A stretch of 64,000 nt of DNA from NCBI RefSeq assembly GCF_902635505.1, contig NC_045427.1, positions 213,852,422-213,916,421 of the forward strand, in the 5' to 3' direction. The notes under the pieces are model-generated. The model ran no database searches. It saw nothing but the letters and a program-made list of their open reading frames with translations, and was not told the origin of the DNA. Below are positions 1 to 11,060 of this stretch, piece by piece. This stretch comes from Sarcophilus harrisii (Eukaryota > Chordata > Mammalia > Dasyuromorphia > Dasyuridae). The translations under genes were made by a program, and so were the position numbers. Within the stretch, counting starts at the first letter, position 1; every line of letters starts with the position of its first letter.

Positions 1-689
1 TGCAGGTTTCAGCCTCTCTCTAATACCAAGCTGGTTAAGCTGGCTATTCATTGGAATAGTTTTGTATGAGTCTTTTTTTTTTTTTTTAATGACCTCAATG
101 TTCAACTTAAAATGAACAAAAGTCATTGAAAGACAGTTTTCAAAGTTTTTTGTGAAAACACTGAAGTTGTCACTATTCATTAACTCATTTAAAATGATCA
201 AAGTATTTCCTTCCCAGCAATATAACATATCTGTCAGCCATTTACCACATAGGTTTGAATAAGAATTTGCAATTAGCACTGGAGGCAATTAATTGGGCTT
301 ATTGGTCACATGCGTAATATTTTTCAAATCATTTTTAGGGTTCTTGTAAGGGTTGTAGCAGTCTCTTATAATAAAGCTGGATATATTAAAACTGCTCTAA
401 AATTTTTTGGGCTAACAGTTTTTTATGATTGGTCTAGTCTTGATTAGAAGACATTCACTGCCTTCTAGTAAAATTATAGATCTGTGATCTTTGGGACTCT
501 TTAGAAAAGATGCTCAAAATGCTCTGATTCTTTCATATATACTGAGAACACTTTGTACTTAGAGTGGAAGATTTGGAGTAATTGAACCTTAAACCATGGT
601 AAAAGAGTTAATTTTACATATCCAGTGGATTATGTAAGATGTGACTCTAGTATTTGATGTAAAAATGTGTGAATCCTGATGGTGGAAAA

Positions 690-925
690 TGTGTAGGTAC
701 CTAATAAGCAACTAGGTGGCTCAGGATAAAACACTGGACAAGTTCAAATCCAGTTTCAGACACTTAATAGCTGTGTCTCCTTGGAAAAGTCACTTAACCT
801 CTGTTTGCCACTGGAAGAGGAAATGACAAACCAGTATCTTTATAGGAAAATTCCCTGATAGTATTTGCATACTTTGGTCCATGGAGTTACAGAATTGGAT
901 ATAATTGAACAGTGACAAGAGCAGT
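690..925 (+). repeat. tRNA-derived marsupial SINE with RTE-type tail
   Basis: Decayed copy. The head has the 'CTAGGTGGCTCAG' and 'AGTTCAAATCCAG' blocks of a tRNA-derived promoter. The body has 'AGTCACTTAACC', and the tail resembles 'GGTCCATGGAGTTACAGAATTGGA', as in SINEs mobilised by RTE elements (WALLSI/SINE1-like). Family assigned from memory. Confidence 0.65.
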
Positions 926-1639
926 TTGTAATATTGTGACACGTGCAAAAGGGATGCCATTTCTAGATTTTGAATCCAATCCCCTTGTAGTGAAGCGCAG
1001 TGTCTGTTTTTCTCAATCAAACTGGAACCCACTCTTTATCTAGAGTACATTCAATTTAAATAATTTGTAAGGAGAATCAAATCAATTTTTTAAATATAAT
1101 GGCATATTTTTGTTTTCTATAACCATAATAGATATTTCCTGTATTCCTCATAATTCAGAGAGAGAGGTGGATATTTCACTTTTAGAAAGATTTTAGGACT
1201 TTTTCTTTTTACTGTAACATTCCTCATCTTTAAGACTACTGAAGGCTGTACTTGGACCTCAGACTTCTCAGACATTCTGAACAAATTTATTTCCGAACTC
1301 TTCGTCCTTTCCTTGCCACTCAAGATCCTCCCTTATTCACTTATCTTTTCAAGACTTCACTTTTAGAGATCCTGAAGGACTTAGATTTGTGGGTACACAC
1401 TTGCAGAGACAGAGGCTCCAGCTCTATTATCACCCATCTTCACAAGCTACTTTTAACAGACATGCTATCTCTAGAGGCACAGTTCCATAGAACCAAATTT
1501 AAATGTCGTTGATATGTGGGACCTTCCAACTGAACATTAAACACTGATTTCTATTTAATGAGTGAATTTATTTTTGCTAGACATAAAACTTAGAATCTTA
1601 TAACCTATAAAAGATTCTTTGGGAGGGAGGGGAGTAAAA

Positions 1640-1860
1640 AGAAGGAAATAAGCATTTAGTAAGCAGCTAGGGGCTTCTGTGTGCCAAATGCTTTACAAAT
1701 ATTAACTCAGTTGATCCTATATCAACCCTGGGAGAAAGGAGCTATTGTTAATTCCATTTTATGCTTGGAAGATACTGAGGCAGACTGCAATTGAGACACT
1801 CTGCTAGTGCCTTGGGCTGGATTTGAACTCTGGGCTTTCTAGCTTTAAATTTAGCGCTCT
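1640..1860 (-). repeat. MIR/THER-type CORE-SINE
   Basis: Antisense MIR layout: 'GTGTGCCAAATGCTTTACAAAT', then 'TTGATCC...CAACCCTGGGAG', then 'CATTTTATGC...GATACTGAGGCA', then the 'GGATTTGAACTCTGGGC' box. Heavily diverged. Confidence 0.65.
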
Positions 1861-2177
1861 CTTCATTTTTCAGCTTCTTTAACCTTTGATTTATTATCTA
1901 CAGATTTCTATGACCTCTTGAATATTTAACACTTTTTGAAAATTTAAAATAGTTGCATATGTTAGTCATTAGAAATAGAAATGTCAAGTTTTATCTTTAA
2001 ATATTAACATTTTTGTTAATATTTATTAAAATATTAACAATTTTGAATTGAAGTTGCTTAGTGAAAATGAGAGGCAAAGATGGGGACTAAACTAGAGTTG
2101 GAGCTAGAACTATAGCTAATATGAAAACAATGCAATAAAGTTCATAAATAGACTTAGTTTCTAGGAAATAGCTAGTT

Positions 2178-2925
2178 GGTTTTATTTATTTATTTATTTT
2201 AATTTTCATTTTCCTCAATTACATGTAAACCCCCACCCCTCTTTTTTTTGGTCACATACCTACATTCAAGCAAACAAACAAAAAAGGGTGAAGATACTAT
2301 GCTTCACTCCATATTCAGTCTTCATACTTCTCTCTCTGGGTGGTGGGCATTTCCCACCTCAATTCTGTTGGAATTTCCTTGAATCATCTCACTGTTGAAA
2401 AGGACCAAGTCAATCACAGTTGAACATCATATAATCATCTTGTTACTGTGTACAATGATCTCCTTGTTCTTCTCACTTCACTCAACATCAGTTCATGGAA
2501 GTCTTTTTCAGGCCTTTCTGAAATCATCCTGTTCATCATTTCTTATAGAACAATAATATATCACAATTTTCATATACCATAACTTATTCAGTCATTCCTC
2601 AACTGATGGGTATCTATTTAATTTCTATTTCCTTGCCACTACAAAAAGGGCTGTTATAAACATTTTTGTACATATAAGTCTTTTTCCTTTTTTTTGGCGG
2701 GGGAGGGGATACAGTCCCAGTAGAGACACTGCTGGATCAAAGGGTAGGCAGTTTTATAACCCTTTGGGCACAATTCCAGATTGCTCTCCAAAATAGTTGT
2801 ATCATTTTCCAACTCCACCAACAATGAATCATTGTCCCAGTTTTCCCACATTTCCTCCAATATTTATTCTTTTTTCCTGTCATCTTAGCCAGTCTGAGAG
2901 GTGTGAGTTAGTGAGAGTTGGGAAT
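2178..2925 (-). mobile_element. L1 LINE 3' end, antisense
   Basis: Antisense copy of the marsupial L1 ORF2 C-terminus and 3'UTR. The run 'CTCAACTGATGGGTATC' is the reverse complement of the 'GATGCCCATCAATTGGAGAATGG' block found in the other L1 copies here. The (TTTA)n at 2,178-2,200 marks the 3' tail. 5'-truncated near 2,925. Confidence 0.8.
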
Positions 2926-2988
2926 CAGCCAGTTGTGAAGAAGACTCAAAATATAAGTAGTTTCTCCAAGGAGTTTATAATGGTCAAT

Positions 2989-4252
2989 TGTGCAAATCAC
3001 CAATATTAAGGATTTACAAATATAAGTAACATGATACCTTGCTACAAGAAGCTGTCACTTCTATATAAAATGTTGAAAAGTTGTGGTATTCTAAAGTAAT
3101 AATACTTTTGTGCTGTAAGAAATGATAAAGGGATGGTTTCAGAAAAGTCTGGAAGACTTCTGTGAACTGGTGTAAAGTGAATAGAGCAAAACCAAGATAA
3201 TCTACACAGTAACAACAACATTATAAAGATAATCAACCAAGTTAAATTCAGTTAGTGACTAAAAATTTTTCTAAAGACAATTAGGAGACATCACTTCAAA
3301 ACAACCCAGTCATTATTGTGGGTTGTATCATAGTGATTGGATTGGATTGAAGAAATTATGGCATCTTATTAGACCTAGATCTTATTAGGGCCTAGTTCCT
3401 TGCCCAATTTATATCAGATGTTAGCTCTACAGAGCTTTCAGTTGTGGCTTTAACATTTCCATTTCCATTCTCACTGTTATCCTAAGAAAAAGAGTTCTCA
3501 ACATTTCATTATTTATTCATTCATGTTGAAATACATCAATGGAAATATTTTATTAATTAATCTTTTTTGGTTCTATATTATTTCCCTCCCTCCACCCTTT
3601 TCCCCATCCTTGAGAAAGCAAGAAATATATAATATATATAAAGTCATATAAAACACTTTTACATGTGAAGTCATATGAACATCTACACTCAGAGTTCATC
3701 AATTCTCTCTCTAGAGAGAATTTCATCATAGGTCCTTTGGAATTGTCACGGGTTGTCTTATTGTTCAGAATAGGTAAGTTATTCACAGTTGATATCATTG
3801 TATTATATACAAAATGAATTTCTGCATTAGCCATGTTCTGAGGGGAAATGCAAGAAAAGGAAAGGGAAAAAAACATGCTTCAGGCTGCAGTCTTGAGTCT
3901 ATTAGTTTTCTGTCTGGAGGTGAATAGTATTTATACTGTGAAGATTTGGAGTTGTGGATCACTATTGATCAGTCACTAATTGTCTTTAACTACTTAGTTG
4001 ATTATTTTTATAATGTTGTTGTTACTGTGTAGATTGTTATCTTGGTTTTGCTCTATTCACTTTTCACCAGTTCATGGAATCTTCCCAGGTTTTTTTTTGA
4101 AATCATCCTTTTATCATGTCTTACGGCACAAAAGTAATTTATTAGATTAGAATACCACAACTTTTCAACATTTTATTTAGAAATGATATCTTCTTGTAGT
4201 AAGGCACCATGTCACTTATATTTGTAAATTCTTAATATTAGTGATTTGCACA
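2989..4252. repeat. imperfect inverted repeat, arms about 255 bp
   Basis: The left arm 2,989-3,245 and the reverse complement of 3,999-4,252 align along their whole length, with about 85% identity by eye. They share 'GTTGAAAAGTTGTGGTATTCTAA' and 'AGTGAATAGAGCAAAACCAAGATAA'. The spacer is about 750 bp. The arms resemble an old L1 3' region in opposite orientations. Confidence 0.75.
3545..4252 (-). mobile_element. old L1-like LINE 3' end, antisense
   Basis: Antisense 3'UTR-like segment: 'TTCCCTCCCTCCACCCTTTTCCCC', 'AGTTCATCA...TCTCTCTAGAGAG', 'TCCTTTGGAATTGTC'. It leads into an ORF2-like part that forms the right arm of the inverted repeat. Similar blocks recur at 4,395-4,862 and 9,821-10,395. 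Confidence 0.6.
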
Positions 4253-4264
4253 CAGTACAGTTAA

Positions 4265-4393
4265 TTTTTGAAGAAGCATTTATTAAACACTATATGCAGA
4301 GTAATTGTTAATGAATGAAAAGTATTAAGTAAGTACTTATTAAACACAAAGCACTGTGTGCTAAGTATTGGGTATAGACATAGAAAAGCAAGA
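4265..4393 (-). repeat. CORE-SINE (MIR-like) fragment
   Basis: Contains 'AAGCATTTATTAAACACTATATG' and 'AAGCACTGTGTGCTAAGTATTGGG', the antisense end of MIR-type SINEs. Short and decayed. Confidence 0.5.
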
Positions 4394-4394
4394 T

Positions 4395-4862
4395 TTAAAA
4401 AAAAAATCCATCTATTATTTTATTTCCCCCCAAGTACATGTAAAAACAATTTTTAGCATTCTTTTTAAAAACTTTTTCTTCCTTCTTCCATAACCCCCCA
4501 TTGAGAATGTGAGCAATTTAATGTTATACATGTATAGTTGCACAAAACCATATTTCCATAATAGACATATTGTAAAAGAAAACATGCCGAAAAATAAAGT
4601 TTAAAAAGTATGCTTCAATGTGCATTCAGATACAGTCTTTCATTATAAGTCCTTCAGAGTTATCTTGGGTCATTGTATTAAGCACACAGTGTGTATTTCA
4701 CATTGCATTATCTCACTGGAGTCTTTCTGAGAAGCATCCTGCTAATCATTTCTTATAGCACAATGGTATTTCCATCATAATTACATATGACCATTCATCC
4801 ATTTCCTAGTTGATACGCATCACCTCAATTTCTAATTCTTGGACCCTCAGAAAAGTGCTGCA
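4395..4862 (-). mobile_element. L1-like LINE 3' end, antisense
   Basis: Antisense L1 3'UTR followed by ORF2 C-terminal remnants: 'CCCCCCAAGTACATGTAAAAAC', 'AAGTCCTTCAGAGTTATCTTGGG', 'AATCATTTCTTATAGCACAATGG', 'CCATTCATCCATTTCCTAGTTGAT'. An older subfamily than the copies at 43-53 kb. Confidence 0.65.
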
Positions 4863-4894
4863 AGATAGTTCTTAAAAGAGTTCACTTCCAATGG

Positions 4895-4898
<4 letters not shown>

Positions 4899-4950
<52 letters not shown>
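4899..4950. repeat. (TG)n microsatellite
   Basis: About 26 TG dinucleotides with one interruption (TATG) near the end. Confidence 0.97.
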
Positions 4951-4951
<1 letters not shown>

Positions 4952-6084
4952 TAAGGATTTCAGCTGGAAGTCCAGTGGAAAGGTCTCATGATCCTTAGGG
5001 TGCCAAAGCAAATTGTATAAAGTTGTATTGATAAAATCATATCTGTTTCTTATGTTGACGGTATCAAGGACTTCGGTGCAACTTTATTCTCTAGGTTTTT
5101 AATAGGTTTGGCTCCTGAGGAGGCTTCAGTGCTCACCTAGCAGGTCCTGTCTCCACAAGGGTTGCTTCCAGGGGTAATGTCTGAGAGGGCTGAGCTAGAA
5201 GCAGAATCACTGGTTTGGAAGAGGCTCTTGGAACTCTTGCTTTGACATAGTCATTGGTAGGAGAGGTTGATATTGTAGGGTGAGGAAAGTGGGCCTCTTT
5301 TTCTAGAGTGACTGTTCCCCTCTGAAGTCCGTGACACCTAAACCGTCTAAGCTGGTAGTTCTTTTTTAAACTTTTTTCTTTATTGTCTTTCTCTCTTTTT
5401 CTCCTCTTAAATAATTTTAGGGTTTTTTTTTTTTTTAAGGAACAGAAAAACGTATTACACGTAGCTTGTTTTGCTTATAAAAATGTGTTTTGTGTATTAA
5501 ACGTAACTTCTTTATCAAACTTCTTTCTAAGAGGAACAAAAGGAATAGGAAGGGGAAACAGTTCAGCAAAATAAACAACATATCTACCAAATGTGATATT
5601 ATATACAGTCTGGAATTAACTTTTAAATAATTTTAATTTTTAGTACAAATGGAATTTTTTGACTTTGCTGATAATACTCGGTGTAGATTTCTTAAATTAA
5701 TTATTTTGTAAGATTTGAAAACTGATTCTTAACAGCTTCTGGATCTTTACCCTCTTCCCCCCCCCCCATTTTTTTGCTCCCACTATTACAAAGAGAAAAG
5801 GAGTTGCACACTGAAGAATATTTTGTGCTTTGCTTCCATTAATTGACCAAAAAAATTACTCTTAATGGCCAACCTAGTGATATGGTTATGCATTTAAATA
5901 TCTAGGCTAATATCTTCAGACAAATTCTTTCACAATCTATATCTGAGGCTTCCTAGATTTATCAGACCATATATATTCTGCCACCAAAACCTTCAGAAAT
6001 CTAGAATCACCTCATGATGGGACATTAAAGTAGGATTTTGGTAGAATCTAGCATGTCCTGAATTTTGTCAGTTTGAAAATCTAT

Positions 6085-7790
6085 AGAAAGCAAACATTTT
6101 AGTAAGTGTCCACTATATGACACTGGGAGGCAAGTGCTTATTGTTATCTCCATTTGACAGTTGAAACTGAGAGGGGCAGATCCTTAATGACTTGGTCACC
6201 AGCAAGAAGTGGTAAGATGTTAATTGATCCTTTAAGGCAGGATATAACTTGAGTAAGATAGGGGAAAAGCATGCAGATAAGAACAAAAGAGAGAAGATGG
6301 GAATGTTTGGATTATGTTAAGGAAATGGTGAATGAAAAATTTGAGCAGGAAATTTAGATGAGTTAGATAGGAGTTAGATTGTGGAGGGCCTTGAATGATG
6401 TTTGAATTATATTAATGAAAGTAGGTAAGGAGGATGGGAAAGTGTTTCAAATAACTGTTAGGTAGGCTAATCTAGTTTTGTTTGGGTATTTGGGGGGATT
6501 TTTTTTTTTTTTTTTGGCAAGGCTAGATTCGCCCAGTCACACAGCTAGGAAGTGTTCAAGGTCTGAGACTAGAAGTAAACTCAGGTCTTCCTGACTACAG
6601 GCTTAGTGCTGTATCCACTGAGCCGCCTCACTGCCTCAGTAGGTTAATCTGTTGAATGTATGTAAGATTAATTAGAAAGACTAGGAAATGGAAGCCTAAT
6701 TAAAATATTACAACAATATTAGTATGGGCTAATAAATATCTAAACAAAGGTAGTGGCATTGGGAATGGAAAGGAAGAGGGAAGGCTGTAAGAAGTTACAG
6801 AGGAAAAAATTAAAATTAACAGTGGTTTAATTAATACTTTGTGTGTATTAAGCACTGGAGATTTAGTGATTTAATAATGTGACACTCAGTAGCTTAAAAT
6901 CTAAGGTAGATGGGTGAGAAATGACATGTATCTCTATAGATAGATAGATATAGTAAAAGTAGAGTATACTAGGGCAAAGAAGGATTTCAAGGATCCAAGT
7001 TTTCCTAATTCCAAATCTATTACTGTCTATCTAGCACATTATACTACTTTTGTCTGATCCTCAGTTTCTTTACCTGTAAAGTGAGTGGACGAAATAGAAC
7101 TTTATAGATTTATCTTCCTGTGGCCTGGAAATTTGTTCAAGGAAAAATGAAAGATAAATTTAGAATGAAACACCTATCCACTCTGGATTAGACAATTTCA
7201 CAAAACATATGAATCTCCAAAGTTCCTTTCAGCCCTAAGATTCTGAGATATTCTGAGTTTATATTTTATCCTGTAATAGGCAATAAAGAAATTTTTGACC
7301 ATTTTATTTTGGCAGTTTTGTAAAGATTAGAGTTGAAGGAAGGTAGATCAGATTGTTAGTATTCCAGGTGAATAGTGATGGGGGCCTCAACAAATATGAC
7401 GGTAATAAAATTGGAAATATGGGGTTGGAGCTGTAAGTAGATGTGAAGGTAAATTTTAAAGGATTTGACTAATTGAATGTGGGATTTGAGGGAGTAGAAT
7501 ATTAAAAGCTGATATTTTTAATCTGGGTGACAACTGGATGGATGACAGTAGATTTGGAGATAATTTGCAGAGAAGTCAGAGATCCCTGCTGGAAAAAGGA
7601 TAGTATATAAAGAGTAGAGGGCTAAAGACTGGACCTTGAGTTATACCTACATTTAGGGAACAGAAGGAGAAAGGAAAGCCAAAGGAGAACAGTCTTTAAG
7701 TGGATTTGGTATTGTCAAATGAATGTAAGAATGAAAAATGAGAAAATGCCACTGGATCAGATGTTAAAGAGATGTAGACAATTCTCTGAT
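6085..7790. repeat. ancient composite repeat (MIR-like start plus LINE/L2-like long unit)
   Basis: 6,085-6,240 is an antisense MIR-like piece ('GTGTCCACTATATGACACTGGG', 'TGAAACTGAGAGG'). 6,245-7,790 resembles a long marsupial repeat with phrases such as 'GGAGGGCCTTGAATGATG', 'GAGGGAGTAGAATATTAAAAGC' and 'AGGGCTAAAGACTGGACCTTGAG'. The same kind of unit recurs at 39,370-41,000, 45,890-46,065 and 63,520-63,846. Family not recognised with certainty (old L2/MIR3-like). Confidence 0.4.
6487..6645 (-). repeat. tRNA-derived marsupial SINE
   Basis: Starts with a T-run (the poly-A tail on the minus strand), then 'CCCAGTCACACAGCTAGGAAGTG', 'AAACTCAGGTCTTCCTGACTACAGG' and 'GTATCCACTGAGCCGCCTC'. This is the reverse complement of a tRNA-like SINE head. 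It lies within the older composite repeat. Confidence 0.8.
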
Positions 7791-7854
7791 CATTAAATAT
7801 TTTTATTTCATATCAGTTTCCTCAACTAACCAGTCCCCATAAACTAAAGGTAGT

Positions 7855-8100
7855 TAGGTATAGGGCTGGGGGTAGAGTGCTGGGCCTGGCGTCAAGAAAA
7901 TCCAAGTTCAAATTCAACCACAGACACTTTCTTGCTGTGTGATGCACAGTAAGTCATTTAGACATTGTTTGCCTCAATTTCTTCAACTGTAAAATGGTGA
8001 TAACTCTGGTTGCTTCTGTAAGGTTGTGAATATCATTTGATTCTCACATTTGTATAATCCTGTAGCATATAATAGGTACTATATAAATCCAGTCCCCTCC
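7855..8100 (+). repeat. MIR/THER1 CORE-SINE
   Basis: Sense MIR order: 'AGAGTGCTGGGCCTGGCGTCA', 'AAGTTCAAATTCAACCACAGACAC', 'GCTGTGTGATG...AAGTCATTTAG', 'CTGTAAAATGGTGATAA' (CORE), then 'ATAATAGGTACTATATAAAT'. Confidence 0.8.
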
Positions 8101-8366
8101 TTTCTCCAACTAGGGACCTGGTCTAGGGACATATTTGGTTTTTGTCCCAGAGTTTTTCCCTTTACTAACTTCTAAACCTTCACTAATAGTTAACTCCTGG
8201 CTCTAGATACCAAGTTATCTTGATCTTGATGGTTGGACCTGCTTGATCCCCGGGTTCAAAGATTTGCTGCACCCAGCCTCTAATTCTGTTTTCCCTTTAG
8301 TCTTTTTTTTTTTTTTTTAACTTAATATTTTATTTTTTCCAATTGCATGTAAAGATAGTTGTCAGT

Positions 8367-9820
8367 CAACTCTGAGATACCACTACACACCTGTCAGACT
8401 GGCTAAAATGACAGGGAAAGATAATGCGGAATGTTGGAAGGGATGTGGGAAAACAGGGACACTAATACATTGTTGGTAAAATTGTGAATACATCCAACCA
8501 TTCTGGAGAGCAATTTAGAACTATGCTCAAAAAGTTATCAAACTGTGCATACCCTTTGATCCAGCAATGTTACTACTGGGCTTATATACTAAAAAGATCT
8601 TAAAGAAGGGAAAGAGACCTGTATGTGCAAGAATACTGAGGAATATCCGGAGAGCTGAGTAGGGAATTTGGTGGGTTTTAGTATGTTGTTACTTACTTTG
8701 TTAATAGAAGTGGTTTGATTAATGATGTCTGGTGAGGTTGAGATTGTTAAGGCTATTGTGAGTTGTTTGATTCTTTAGGTAATTATTGTGTAGGTCAGGA
8801 TTAAAATGGGATATCTTTATTGTGGTGGGGGTTGAGCAATGGTATTGTTGGGTTGGATTTTGTTTATTACTATTTTAGTAGTTTTGGAAGTTATTCGAGG
8901 TCTTTAATTATAAGATTAGTAGGATTAATGCTATGGAAACTGTGAAGGATAAGAAGTACGATTTAATAAGCCCCTTTTGGGTAGAAGTAGTGGTCGATGA
9001 TATGGAACTATGAAAGTTAGCTTGACCTTTTGGTCCTGTTTTTTCATATCAACTTAGATCAATGAGTATGGTAGCAATGTGTTGGCCTATTTGTAGATTT
9101 GCTAATGGGTTTAGTTGGTGGAAAATATATGTAAAATACCCTAATAGGTTCGAGAAGTTCCTCTTTGTAGTGGCCAGAAACTGGAAACTGAGTGGATACC
9201 CATCAATTGGAGAATGGCTGAATAAATTGTGGTATATGAATGTTATGGAATATTATTGTTGGGTAAGAAATGACCAACAGGATGATTTCAGAAAGGCCTG
9301 GAGAGACTTACATGAACTGATGCTGAGTGAAATTCATGAGCAGGACCCAGGAGATCATTATATACTTCAACAACAATACCATATGATGATCAACTCTGGA
9401 CCTGGCCGTCTTCAGCAATGAGATGAACCAAATCAGTTCTAATCGAGCAGTAATGAACTGAACCAGCTACACCCAGCGAAAGAATTCTGGGAGATGACTA
9501 AGAACCATTACTTTGAATTCCCAGGCCCTATATTTTTGCCTGCCTGCATTTTTTGATTTCCTTCACAGGCTAAGTGTACAATATTTCAGAGTCTGATTCT
9601 TTTTGTACAGCAAAATAATGGTTTGGATATGTATACCTATATTGTATTTAACTTATACTTTAATATATTTAACATGTATTGGTCATCCTGCCATCTAGGG
9701 GATGGGGTGGCGGGAAGGAGGGGAAAAGTTGGAACAAAAGGTTGGCACTTGTCAGTGCTGTAAAATTACCCATGCATATAACTTGTAAATAAAAAGCTAT
9801 TAAAATTTTTTTTTTAATGT
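8367..9820 (+). mobile_element. sense L1 LINE 3' end, itself interrupted by mitochondrial DNA
   Basis: 5'-truncated L1 containing the ORF2 C-terminus ('CACACCTGTCAGACTGGC', 'TTTGATCCAGCAATGTTACTACTGGG', 'CCCATCAATTGGAGAATGGC') and a full 3'UTR ending 'AACTTGTAAATAAAAAGC' with an A/T tail near 9,815. The ORF2 part breaks at 8,634 and resumes at about 9,159, losing roughly 16 bp of L1. The gap is filled by mtDNA. Confidence 0.9.
8635..9158 (-). pseudogene. NUMT: nuclear insert of mtDNA (ND6 internal part to ND5 3' end)
   Basis: On the minus strand, 9,158 to about 8,907 translates with the vertebrate mitochondrial code as the C-terminus of ND5. It includes '[15 protein letters not shown]' and '[14 protein letters not shown]', ending at a stop. 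The Trp in 'LSWYEK' is TGA, so the frame is open only in the mitochondrial code. The plus strand from 8,635 reads as ND6: 'EEYPESW', then 'LLTLLMEVVWL', then 'GWILF' and 'VVLEVIRG' near its end. ND5 and ND6 abut on opposite strands exactly as in vertebrate mtDNA. ND5 is still open, so the insert is fairly young; ND6 shows a few breaks. It replaces about 16 bp of an L1 and has no poly(A) or duplication, which fits end-joining repair. Confidence 0.93.
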
Positions 9821-10959
9821 CAGTATTGATCTAAAATTTTGAGTTCCAAAATTTTCTCCTTCCATCCCCCTCTCCAGGACAGCAGGCAGTTTGATATAGG
9901 TTATACATATACAATGCATTTAAAAAAAAAATGTAATTCCAAATTCTTTACTTCCTCCCATCCTCTCTTCCTGAGATGGTAAGCAACTTGATATAGGTTA
10001 TACCTGTGCAGTCATGCAAAACATATATTTGCAATGCTGTGAAAGAAAACAAAGACATAAGAAAAACCCACCAAAAAATAAAATGAAAAATAGTAAGCTT
10101 TGATATCTGCATTCAGATTCCATTAGTTCATCAGTTCTTTCTCTGGAAGTAGGTAGCATTTTTTTCATCATGAGTCTTTTGGAATTGTCTTAAATCACTG
10201 TATGACTCCTTCAGAGTTGATCATCATACAATATTTTGTACAGTCTTCTCCTGGTCCTCATTTTACTTTGCATCAATTCATGAGTCTTTCCAGTTTTTAT
10301 CCTTTCTATAGCACAATAATAATCCAGCACAAGTTCAACTTGTTTATTTCCATTGATGAACATCTCAATTTTTATTCTTTGCTGAGGATTATTTATTTGT
10401 GAGGGAAAAATTCATTTGAGAAATAATATGCCAGAATAATTACAAATATGTATTTAAAATTTTCCGCCTAGACCAGTTCTATTTTGCTAGCTGTTCTCCA
10501 GTCACGATTTTCAACCCTTACCTAAAAACACCATTATGTCAACTTGGAATTCTGCTCACCTTGGATGCTCTGGTCCAAATTCATTTATTTCATAATTTCA
10601 CTATTCACTCAGCCAATTAGAAAGCTTTCTAATTATTGGTGGGCTTTGGATGATTGGTTCACATTCCTGTGATGTAACGACTAACTCCAGAAGAGAAAAA
10701 AAGGGAAAACCCTTTTAATAGATATTGTACTTTGTTACTCTTTGGGGCAGGGGTGGAGGGTGGACCTTACACTCACAAGAATAAATCTGCCTGACAGTTC
10801 ACCACCAACTTTCACAAAAAAAGTCTCTTTCAATTAGAACATTCCCTCTTAAGTTACAAGTATCCATGATCTCTTCAAAAACTTTGTCTGGAATTTCACA
10901 TGTAAAAGAAGAGCATGATAAAGAAACTTTTCCTCAGCCTTACCCCCTCCCGTGAAAGT

Positions 10960-11060
10960 ATTGAAAGGTTAAAAGTGATTTGACCAGGGCCAAAATAGGA
11001 CTTAAATCTAGGTCTCTCAGATTGAGATTGATCTTGACCACTCTCCTGTACTACTACTAC
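10960..11060 (-). repeat. MIR-like fragment
   Basis: 'TGACCAGGGCCAAAATAGGACTTAAATCTAGGTCTCTCAGATTG' parallels the antisense MIR phrase with the 'ATTTGAACTCAGGTCT' box. Weak. Confidence 0.35.

Larger units (their letters stand above)
8296..10395 (-). mobile_element. antisense L1 3'UTR, split by a later L1
   Basis: Two pieces, 8,296-8,366 and 9,821-10,395, join into one antisense L1 3' end. The T-run plus 'TTTTTTCCAATTGCATGTAAAG' continues as 'TTTTGAGTTCCAAAATTTTCTCC', 'GGTTATACATATACAATGCAT' and 'CCTTCAGAGTTGATCATCATAC'. The interruption is the sense L1 at 8,367-9,820. A short duplicated 'TGTCAGT' occurs at both junctions, as expected for target-primed insertion. Confidence 0.75.

Noticed and set aside
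9062-9421. 119-codon open frame on the plus strand
   Set aside because: It runs from antisense mtDNA (ND5) straight into L1 ORF2 text ('FVVARNWKLSGYPSIGEWLNKLWYMN'), so it is a chance fusion of two dead sequences, not a gene.
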